Origin: DASPJR01 sp035628505
GTDB taxonomy: Bacteria; Planctomycetota; SZUA-567; H5-PLA8
Direction of reading: 5' to 3'
Length of the DNA stretch: 12,867 nt
Assembly: GCA_035628505.1 (NCBI GenBank)
Contig: DASPJR010000132.1
Span: 1-12,867, forward strand
Both the position numbers and the translations under genes were made by a program. Positions 7,859 through 12,867 of this stretch are shown piece after piece; the first letter of the stretch is position 1, and each line of letters starts with the position of its first letter. The notes under the pieces are model-generated. The model saw only the letters and a list, made by a program, of their open reading frames with translations, did no database searches and was not told the DNA's origin.

Positions 7859-7893
7859 GTGAGTCTCGAGTGAACCAGCAAAAAACGACGCCT

Positions 7894-8769
7894 TTAACGA
7901 GAATAACCTGAGTACCAGCGAGTGCCAGGCATTGAACGATTGAGTCGCGAATAATAGTCTGCAGAAAGCGATCGCTGCCACGGCGCAATCGGCGTTCTTA
8001 AGCGCGGCTGTGGCGCAATGAACGTCCTTTCACACGGATCGGCGTAGAACGGGAACAGTGGCGCCGAGGTGTATACGTACCGGGGCCTGCTGCGTTCAGC
8101 CTCCAGAGCCGCGCGCTGCGATTCGATCAGGCGCCGCTCGGCTTCAAGTTTTTCGGTTTCCGCTTCCTTGCGCCGGATGTCGGCTTCGTCGTCACGCTCC
8201 TTCTGCTCGCGTTCTTCCTTTGCGCGCCGCGCTTCCTCGCGCGCTTCGCGCGGCACCCAGCGGCCCTCATGCAGCACCAGGCCCATGCGCTGGTTGCGTT
8301 CCACAAGCGTGATCCAGGCTCCGTCGTGCTTGACGAAGCCCAGTCCCGAGCGGGCCCGCGCGTGGTCGGGGTTGAGTTCCACGGTTTTCTTCAGCGCTTC
8401 GTCGCGGTAGCGCTGCAGATTGCGCTCCGCAGCCCACTGCGAGAGCTCAAACCAACGCTCCGCCTGCTCGGTGGCGCTGAGCTTTTCTGCTGCGGCTGCT
8501 TTGCGGATGTCGGCGCTGCGCTGAGCGAACTCATCGGGAACAGTGATCTTCGGCTCGATGGCAACGACGCGCGATTTGGCAATCTTCACCACACCCTGCG
8601 CCAGCTCGATTGTCACTGTCGTGCCGTCGTCGCTGACGCGGCCTTCCAGCTCTTTTCCGTTGTCGAGTATGACTGTGTCGGCGCAAAGCGGGGTCGAAAC
8701 AAGTGCGCTCAGCACAGCAGCCGTCCCGAGAATGACCGTGCATCTCTCGAGGCGGCTGTGCGTATGCAT
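7894..8769 (-). CDS. Secreted protein with paired G-x-W motifs and a charged coiled coil
   Basis: A 291-aa protein of unknown function. Residues 1-30 look like a signal peptide: basic start, hydrophobic VILGTAAVLSALV, then a probable signal peptidase I site after LCA30. Residues 31-72 are beta-rich (VILDNGKELEGRV...). A helical, TPR-like stretch follows (about 80-145), then two G-x-W segments, DGAWITLVE (149-157) and EGRWVPRE (168-175). A strongly charged coiled coil covers about 172-228, and the tail is aromatic and Arg-rich. From memory, similar G-x-W arrangements occur in planctomycete-type exported proteins; this was not searched. The ATG at 8769 has AGGGAA at 8776-8781 upstream and lies 13 nt after the previous stop, so it is co-transcribed with the SGR-repeat protein. 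Confidence 0.8.
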   Translation of the reverse strand: MHTHSRLERCTVILGTAAVLSALVSTPLCADTVILDNGKELEGRVSDDGTTVTIELAQGVVKIAKSRVVAIEPKITVPDEFAQRSADIRKAAAAEKLSATEQAERWFELSQWAAERNLQRYRDEALKKTVELNPDHARARSGLGFVKHDGAWITLVERNQRMGLVLHEGRWVPREAREEARRAKEEREQKERDDEADIRRKEAETEKLEAERRLIESQRAALEAERSRPRYVYTSAPLFPFYADPCERTFIAPQPRLRTPIAPWQRSLSADYYSRLNRSMPGTRWYSGYSR

Positions 8770-8782
8770 GACATGTTCCCTG

Positions 8783-9661
8783 TTACTTTGCGGGCGCGTC
8801 CGGCTTGCGTTCCTTCGCGGCTCTCAAGACGTTGTCTTCGGTGGCCTTCACCAGTACAGTGATTTTTCCGCCCAGATTGGCTTGATCGCCCTGCTCAGAC
8901 GGAATAATTTTTTCGGCCCAGACCAGCGGAATGGACTTGTTCTCGGCAAAACCGTACGTCACACGGACTTTGTTCATTTCCGTGCCTCTGTCGACGCGTT
9001 CAATGCGATTCTTATCGGGGAACATAAACTTCTGGTCAGTCTTTTCCTTGGCTTTCTTGTCCTTGTAACGACGTTCAAACAGAACGTTGTAGACCTTATC
9101 GTCGCCTTGGAACTGGCTGAAAAGCCGGCTGGCCAGTTTCTGCTCGTCGTTGATAATGTCGTCCTTCTCCCTGCCCAGCACGTACGGTAGGCCGGAGTTC
9201 TCCGCTTTCATGTAATAGTCGAAGCCAAGCTTCATGTTATTATCGAACAATTCCTGCTGTTCGCGCTTGCCGCTCTCAACATCGTTGATTTTCTTGCTCT
9301 TGTTGACGTAAATGACGGCGGCGACAATTCCCAGCAGCGCGATCACGCCGCCGGCGATCATCAGCTCTGGTCCGCCGCGCTGTTTCTTCTTGATCGGACG
9401 CCCTCCGCCATCGCCCTGGTCGCGGCGGCTGATGCGCGCGGAAGCTCCCGAAGCGCGCGGCGCCGGCGAGGCGGCGGTCATCTTGCTGCGTGAAACGGGT
9501 GCGGGAGCGGCGGGTGCGCGTCCGCTGGTGGATGCCGGCATGCGTCCGCTGCCGCTGTTCTGCGGCGCCATCCGGCCGCTGGTGCTGGTTGCCGCAGGCG
9601 CCCGGCCGGATGTCCCGGACGGCGCTACCTGCCTGCCGCTGACGCGCTTGCTTTCTGCCAT
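8783..9661 (-). CDS. Single-pass membrane protein with N-terminal SGR decapeptide repeats
   Basis: A 292-aa protein of unrecognised family. Residues 1-97 form a low-complexity Ser/Gly/Arg/Pro/Ala-rich tail with SGR at 8, 18, 28, 38 and 46, ending in a basic patch (KKKQR). One hydrophobic segment, about 99-119, should be a membrane helix. The basic side faces the cytoplasm, so the remaining ~170 residues would lie outside. That outer part is hydrophilic and K/D/E-rich, with FDYYMKAENSGLPYVLGRE and a beta-rich end, and has no catalytic motif I can name. AGGGGG about 6 nt upstream of ATG 9661 is a good SD. It is the first gene of the five-gene run ending in ptsI, just downstream of a Ser/Thr kinase gene. 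Confidence 0.82.
   Translation of the reverse strand: MAESKRVSGRQVAPSGTSGRAPAATSTSGRMAPQNSGSGRMPASTSGRAPAAPAPVSRSKMTAASPAPRASGASARISRRDQGDGGGRPIKKKQRGGPELMIAGGVIALLGIVAAVIYVNKSKKINDVESGKREQQELFDNNMKLGFDYYMKAENSGLPYVLGREKDDIINDEQKLASRLFSQFQGDDKVYNVLFERRYKDKKAKEKTDQKFMFPDKNRIERVDRGTEMNKVRVTYGFAENKSIPLVWAEKIIPSEQGDQANLGGKITVLVKATEDNVLRAAKERKPDAPAK
9518..9640 (-). repeat. Coding repeat: five SGR units, mostly 10-residue period
   Basis: The SGR tripeptide begins at residues 8, 18, 28, 38 and 46 of the membrane protein, giving a period of 10, 10, 10 and then 8. The residue after each Arg is Q, A, M, M or A, usually followed within two residues by Pro. The segment lies in the predicted cytoplasmic tail. 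Confidence 0.75.
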
Positions 9662-9865
9662 TCCAACCCCCTGCAGTTAATCTCGTTGTGTCGAGCGATG
9701 CCCTGACATGTTGACCCGCACTGATCTTGTAACTCTAGCGAAATATACAGCTTTTCACCGGAGAGATACAGCAGAAGCTGCAAAAAATCTGCCCCAAAGT
9801 ACCGGACGGGGCACTTGTTCTCACACGTGGGTAACGGTGCAGGCAATTCTTTCTTGCAGAAATGA
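9662..9865. other. Intergenic region, probable promoter for the minus-strand run
   Basis: About 200 non-coding bases between the hairpin terminator and the SGR-protein start. This is the only sizeable gap before five closely spaced minus-strand genes, so their promoter is expected here. A TATATT-like hexamer is visible on the minus strand near 9743-9748, but I see no convincing -35 partner. A short minus-strand frame crossing this gap overlaps the SGR gene start and does not look like protein. Confidence 0.35.
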
Positions 9866-9898
9866 ACGAGGCAACGGCTTAAACGCCCGTTGCCTCGT
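9866..9898 (-). terminator. Intrinsic terminator after the kinase gene
   Basis: Positions 9866-9877 pair perfectly with 9887-9898 to give a 12-bp, mostly GC stem (core CGAGGCAACGG) and a 9-nt loop. On the minus strand the stem is followed by TTCATTTCT, a short T-rich run, and it starts 26 bp after the kinase stop codon. It should end the kinase transcript and separate it from the downstream genes. Confidence 0.75.
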
Positions 9899-9924
9899 GA
9901 AAACGCTGACTGCCTCTGCGGCGC

Positions 9925-11244
9925 TTAGTAGCTGGCGCGGTAGAGTTCCCACATCTCCGGCCGGCTGAGCCAGCTCTTGAGGATGTGACGCACGTGGAAG
10001 ACGCTCGGGTAGCGCTGAGCCGGGTCGCGGGCCAGGCACTTCATGCAGAGCGCTTCGAGCTCCGGCGGCACGCGGCGGCGCGTGTAGTCCGACGGCGCCG
10101 GCACGGGGCTGTGGCGGAAGTACGGATCGAGATCGGTCGGGCGCTGGATCTGGTTCGGGGCCGTTCCCGTGAGCAGATAGAAGAGCACGCCGCCCAGGCC
10201 GTACACGTCCGTGCGTTCGGTGAACGTACCCGGATCGCCCGCCCACTGCTCAGGCGAAAGATACGTGGGCGTACCCACCGCGCGCACATTCGGATCGCCG
10301 GCCACCATGCCGACCATCGTCGTGTTCAGCGACGGCGCGGCGGATCCTTCCGTGGAGGCATAGCGCTTGGGCCATTCGCTGGCGTTAATCGGCTGGGCGA
10401 TGCCCCAGTCAACAACCACGACCTCGCCTTTGCTGCCGACGACCACGTTCTGCGGCTTGAGGTCCAGGTGGAGCAGGCCGCTCGCGTGAGCGTGCTCGAC
10501 GCCGGCGCAGATCTTATCGAAGAGCTCGGCGACGGTCGTCATCGCGTAGCCGGTCAGGCCCGGGATGCCCGCGTCGGAGATCTTCTTGAGCACCTGATCG
10601 AGACTGGAGCCTTCGATGTAGGGCATGGTCATGAAGACCTGGTCTTTGCCGAACGAACCCAGTTCGAGCAGGCGCGAAACGTTGGGATGGTTCAGCTTGG
10701 CCGCGTAGCGCGCTTCCTTGATGATGCGCTCGCCATTCCAGCCGCCCTGCGGAGAACTGGTCTTCAGGATCACTTCGCGTTCGGCGAGCTGGTCAAAGGC
10801 GACTTTGCAGGCACCCTGTCCGCCCAGCGCGATATCGCGGCGAATCTGATAGCGGTCAGCGGGGACCGAATTGATTGACTTGAGAACCTCCGACGCCGGT
10901 ACGCCTTCGTTCTTGACCGGTTCAGACTTCACTGCAGCGGGCGGGGCGGCGGGTGCGGGTGCGGCCATTTCATTTCCTCCAGTAAGGATGCTGTTGTGAC
11001 GCGTAACTCCAGTAGTGGATTGATCAAAAAGTTTTGAATCGTCCTTCTGCTGTTTGAGCAGATCCTGCCGTTCTTTTTCGCGGCGCTCGTTTTCAGCCCG
11101 CTCTTTTTCAAGTCGTTCCCATTCCAGCTTCGCGGCCTGCGCCGCATCGCGCTCGGTCTGCTCGCGCTTTTCGCGTTCGGCGATCTCACGTTCATCGCGT
11201 TCGCGTTCGCGCTTTGATTTTTCCTTCGTATTAACAGGTGGCAC
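9925..11244 (-). CDS. Cytoplasmic Ser/Thr protein kinase with charged coiled-coil N-terminus
   Basis: A 439-aa Hanks-type kinase with no membrane segment. Residues 6-70 are almost all Lys/Arg/Glu/Asp and should form a coiled coil; 94-106 is an Ala/Pro linker. The kinase domain covers about 132-425: glycine loop LGGQGACKV (140-148), lysine K161 in VILKT, helix-C glutamate about 177, catalytic loop HLDLKPQN (259-266), DWG (279-281), GTPTYLSPEQ (324-333) and TDVYGLG (345-351). HLD replaces HRD, DWG replaces DFG, and the glycine loop lacks two of the usual glycines. Catalytic Asp, Lys, Asn and metal-binding Asp remain, so activity is likely. The GTG at 11244 has GAGGG upstream. An in-frame ATG at 10968 has a stronger SD and would give a 347-aa kinase without the coiled coil. 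Confidence 0.92.
   Translation of the reverse strand: MPPVNTKEKSKRERERDEREIAEREKREQTERDAAQAAKLEWERLEKERAENERREKERQDLLKQQKDDSKLFDQSTTGVTRHNSILTGGNEMAAPAPAAPPAAVKSEPVKNEGVPASEVLKSINSVPADRYQIRRDIALGGQGACKVAFDQLAEREVILKTSSPQGGWNGERIIKEARYAAKLNHPNVSRLLELGSFGKDQVFMTMPYIEGSSLDQVLKKISDAGIPGLTGYAMTTVAELFDKICAGVEHAHASGLLHLDLKPQNVVVGSKGEVVVVDWGIAQPINASEWPKRYASTEGSAAPSLNTTMVGMVAGDPNVRAVGTPTYLSPEQWAGDPGTFTERTDVYGLGGVLFYLLTGTAPNQIQRPTDLDPYFRHSPVPAPSDYTRRRVPPELEALCMKCLARDPAQRYPSVFHVRHILKSWLSRPEMWELYRASY
10976..10980 (-). promoter_or_regulatory. Internal Shine-Dalgarno for alternative kinase start (ATG 10968)
   Basis: On the minus strand GGAGG stands 7 nt before an in-frame ATG at 10968 (residue 93 of the long form), exactly where the charged N-terminal segment ends and the Ala/Pro linker begins. 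It could be the true start or a second start making a short form. Confidence 0.5.
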
Positions 11245-11341
11245 GACAACCCTCGCCTGTGCACAGGTTCAAAAATGAAAGGAGCACGGGACCTTTTAAC
11301 CGCACCCGTAAAATTTGCAAATCCGAACTGGTGAAGGATTC

Positions 11342-11370
11342 GCTATAATCTTTCGAGCGGTCGGTAACAA
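11342..11370 (-). promoter_or_regulatory. Candidate promoter of the kinase gene
   Basis: On the minus strand a TTGTTA -35 (11365-11370) is followed after exactly 17 bp by TATAGC (11342-11347). Each hexamer matches 4 of 6 sigma-70 consensus bases. It would start transcription about 90 nt before the GTG start. Confidence 0.35.
11344..11349 (+). promoter_or_regulatory. Candidate -10 box for the 152-aa gene
   Basis: A perfect TATAAT at 11344-11349 lies 52 nt before ATG 11402. No good -35 sits at 16-18 bp; the nearest similar hexamer, TTGCAA at 11315-11320, is 23 bp away. The box overlaps the minus-strand -10, so the two promoters would share DNA. Confidence 0.4.
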
Positions 11371-11401
11371 TGTCTGGAGAGGCAGAAACGAAAACAATTA
11401 T

Positions 11402-11860
11402 ATGAAACTTGATCCTGAATTCCTGAAGCGCTCCGTCCAAAAGTTGATCCCTGACTTCCAGGCGCTGCACGCGCGGGGCGGGGGCGAAGTGCAGCTGTCG
11501 GAACTGGCTGCGCTCCTGAACCTGCCGCTTGATGAGCGCATGAGCGCCGTTCTGCAGCAGCGGGGAAGCATGCACTTTAAAGCAACCGGCGGCGACGAAG
11601 GCACGTTTGAAAACCGCGGCGCCGAAGTACAGGTGCCAGCTCCCGCAGCCACCATTGTCTTTCCGCCATTGATTGCCGGAATCTACCGCAGCACGCCCGG
11701 GGAACTCGAGATCCGCTTCGATCCGAAGACCGCAATTGCCGGCAGGAATTCGTTTGTAACCGCTCCTGTGGAACTTGTGCGGATGACGGCGCACAAGTTT
11801 CATGTCAAAGTGGGCGGAATGCTCGGTCCGATGCTCAGCCGCACCGTCGATCTGCCGTAG
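11402..11860 (+). CDS. Unknown protein, 152 aa
   Basis: I do not recognise this family. The protein starts with a short helical, basic segment (EFLKRSVQKLIPDF), followed by a region rich in small residues, then an apparently beta-rich C-terminal half containing VPAPAATIVFPPLIAGIYRS and VELVRMTAHKFHVKVGGMLGPM. It has no signal peptide and no clear membrane helix. The frame is open upstream to 11315, but ATG 11402 is preferred because that extension runs through the promoter region. No SD is near the ATG; a purine run GGAGAGG lies about 20 nt upstream. An 11-codon frame, ATG 11370, ends in a TGA that overlaps the ATG. It is divergent from the kinase gene, and the two may share regulation. Confidence 0.65.
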   Translation: MKLDPEFLKRSVQKLIPDFQALHARGGGEVQLSELAALLNLPLDERMSAVLQQRGSMHFKATGGDEGTFENRGAEVQVPAPAATIVFPPLIAGIYRSTPGELEIRFDPKTAIAGRNSFVTAPVELVRMTAHKFHVKVGGMLGPMLSRTVDLP

Positions 11861-11966
11861 TTCGCAGCTTTTCAGTCTGGCTGCTGCATATTTGCGCTAA
11901 AGCAAGCGCTGCCTCTTCCTGGCATTCAAACTGCATTCTCACGTGCTGGCGATGAGGATGAGCGTT
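11861..11966. other. Intergenic gap, nothing convincing
   Basis: 106 bases between two plus-strand genes. Only 4-bp inverted repeats are visible, and no promoter or terminator is clear. Confidence 0.4.
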
Positions 11967-12281
11967 ATGGCCACAGCACGGAAGAATTTTAAACGCGGCG
12001 GCAAACCCCTGGCAGATGCGCCAAGTGCCGAAGAAGCGGGCGGTTTTGAAGAACACCGCAAAGCCCACGGCGATGAGAAAACCGGCGAAAAAGCTGAGGT
12101 GCCTCAGCCGGAGGCCAGGAACGCCGAAGGCGGCGTTGAAGCCGAAGGCGTGCCCGAAGCTGTGCGCCACCCCCGCACAAGCCGCGCTACAAAAAGCCGG
12201 GAGCGGCAAACGAAACCTGGCAACGCGCCGAAGACCAAGCACGCGCGTACGGGCAAAGCCAAGCCCGCCACACACGGATAA
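11967..12281 (+). CDS. Small, highly charged, probably disordered protein (104 aa)
   Basis: The predicted protein is almost entirely polar: a basic start (MATARKNFKRGGK), an acidic Glu/Ala/Gly-rich middle (about 20-70), and a Lys/Arg/Thr-rich tail. It has hardly any hydrophobic residues, so it would not form a globular core. The basic ends could bind nucleic acid, as in histone-H1-like or small nucleoid proteins, but no family motif is visible and this is inference. ATG 11967 has GAGG 9 nt upstream (11954-11957), which supports translation; a GTG at 11943 is an alternative. The TAA stop (12279-12281) lies inside the end of the palindromic element. The opposite strand carries a 146-aa open frame rich in Phe, Cys and Arg, judged a shadow. 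Confidence 0.5.
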   Translation: MATARKNFKRGGKPLADAPSAEEAGGFEEHRKAHGDEKTGEKAEVPQPEARNAEGGVEAEGVPEAVRHPRTSRATKSRERQTKPGNAPKTKHARTGKAKPATHG

Positions 12282-12421
12282 AATAACGACTTCAACGCAG
12301 TGGCGCCGAGGACGCAGAGAACGCAGAGAATTCGTTTAACGTATGTCAGGGCTTGATTGAAGAATTCTCCGCGGCCTCTGCGATTTCCGCGTCTCTGCGT
12401 TGAAGTCGTTATTTAGCCGTG
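12273..12421. repeat. Palindromic intergenic element with degenerate 9-bp units (MITE/REP-like)
   Basis: Two arms of 53 bp, 12281-12333 and 12362-12414, are inverted copies. By hand alignment they are identical at 44 of 53 positions without gaps, and the outer 20 bp are perfect. A short outer extension (CACGG...T) carries the match to 12273 and 12421 with one gap. The loop is 28 nt (12334-12361), flanked by GAATTC on both sides. Each arm contains one 8-bp unit followed by three 9-bp units fitting roughly NCGCNGARR; the left arm has two identical copies of ACGCAGAGA (12312-12329). The element fills the gap between two convergent genes, overlapping the stop of one and ending 5 bp before the stop of the other. 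As RNA it would form a long hairpin on either strand and could serve as a two-way terminator. There is no transposase in it. Confidence 0.88.
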
Positions 12422-12426
12422 GCCTC

Positions 12427-12867
12427 TTATCCGAACTCTCGCACGAACGCGAGCAGCCACATGGTCCGTAAGCATTTCGCCGCAGACCAGCGGTCGAGAA
12501 ACGGCGGCTCGGGAACTTCGTCGCATTGGTGATAGAGCCAGCGCGCTCGCAAGACGCCCGGGAGCTCTTCGTCTTTGCGCGCCAGGTCGCGAAGGACTTT
12601 GTCTTCGGCGCAGAGATAGAACTCGACGATCTCGCGCGCCGCTTGCGTGAGTGTCTGGCGCAGCGTCTTGCCGAACACATTCACGCACGCGCGGTCGAGT
12701 TTCGCTCGCGAGGCGAAGTTCATTCGCAAAAAGAGAGGCGTATCAATACCGCCGCGCTGGCGTTTGTCCCACGCATCCAGCAGTTCGCTCGTGCGGCGCG
12801 CGAGTTCCGCCGCGGGCGTCTCCTCTTGCTCCGCCCAGCAGTCCAGCCCGCTGGGACCGCCGGCGTC
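12427..12867 (-). CDS. Unknown protein, C-terminal 146 residues (partial)
   Basis: An uninterrupted minus-strand frame enters from the right edge of the window and ends at TAA 12427-12429, so the start lies outside. The visible part is mostly helical and charged, with DKRQRGGIDTPLFLRMNFASR, an aromatic section REIVEFYLCAEDKVLRDLARKDEE, and Trp/Cys-containing stretches (RARWLYHQCDE, RWSAAKCLRTMWLL). No signal peptide or membrane segment is seen in this portion. A TTG at 12729 could start a 100-aa frame, but the frame stays open without a stop to the edge and reads as protein, so a longer gene is more likely. I cannot name the family. Confidence 0.6.
   Translation of the reverse strand, partial: DAGGPSGLDCWAEQEETPAAELARRTSELLDAWDKRQRGGIDTPLFLRMNFASRAKLDRACVNVFGKTLRQTLTQAAREIVEFYLCAEDKVLRDLARKDEELPGVLRARWLYHQCDEVPEPPFLDRWSAAKCLRTMWLLAFVREFG

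Noticed and set aside
7859..7981. Upstream N-terminal extension of the universal stress protein
   Set aside because: It would overlap the end of the preceding gene by about 88 bp, while ATG 7858 begins at the usual distance before the first UspA strand.
9625..9846. Minus-strand 73-codon frame in the gap before the SGR-protein gene
   Set aside because: It overlaps the SGR gene start in another frame, has no SD and lies where the promoter is expected.
9985..10878. Plus-strand open frame of 297 codons
   Set aside because: Antisense to the kinase domain, with His/Arg/Ala-rich shadow composition and no recognisable motif.
11835..12275. Minus-strand open frame of 146 codons opposite the small charged protein
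   Set aside because: It overlaps the end of the 152-aa gene, lacks a convincing SD and is Phe/Cys/Arg-rich like a reverse reading of charged codons. The opposite frame has a better start signal, though neither is proven.
1..12867. CRISPR array, tRNA, rRNA or insertion sequence
   Set aside because: I saw no regularly spaced identical repeats, no tRNA or rRNA signature and no transposase-like protein; the only dispersed-type repeat is the palindromic element near 12300.

Overview
The window is a gene-dense piece of bacterial chromosome, moderately GC-rich by eye, with no RNA genes, insertion sequences or CRISPR array. No lineage marker is decisive. A cytoplasmic Ser/Thr kinase with a DWG motif, a secreted protein with paired G-x-W motifs, and a SIS isomerase plus LpxH-like phosphoesterase point to a Gram-negative environmental bacterium, perhaps of the planctomycete/PVC kind. 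That placement is a weak inference.

Layout. (1) Positions 2-3407, plus strand: one tightly packed run made of the 3' end of GMP synthase (guaA), a small AT-richer unknown gene, a GmhA-like SIS isomerase, a lipoate-protein ligase, a metallophosphoesterase and a pterin-binding methyltransferase-like protein. Gaps are 3 to 64 nt, so a shared transcript is likely. (2) Positions 3472-9661, minus strand: five genes separated by 13-52 nt. In transcription order they are a membrane protein with SGR decapeptide repeats, a secreted coiled-coil protein, a tandem universal stress protein, ATP-dependent PEP carboxykinase (pckA) and PTS enzyme I (ptsI). The last two make and consume PEP. (3) Positions 9925-11244, minus strand: a Ser/Thr kinase with a charged N-terminal extension, separated from the next gene by a strong hairpin terminator. 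(4) Positions 11402-12281, plus strand: two unknown genes, the first behind a promoter region that also appears to serve the kinase divergently. (5) Positions 12273-12421: a palindromic element of about 149 bp, built of two 53-bp arms that each carry four degenerate 8-9 bp units, wedged between the stop codons of two convergent genes. (6) Positions 12427-12867, minus strand: the 3' part of an unknown gene that runs off the window.

The most distinctive things are the palindromic repeat element; a related 9-bp tandem at the start of the phosphoesterase gene that affects where translation begins; a kinase with two plausible starts and altered catalytic motifs; and its linkage to an SGR-repeat membrane protein heading a PEP-metabolism gene run. 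No gap exceeds 300 bases; the longest is 9662-9924.
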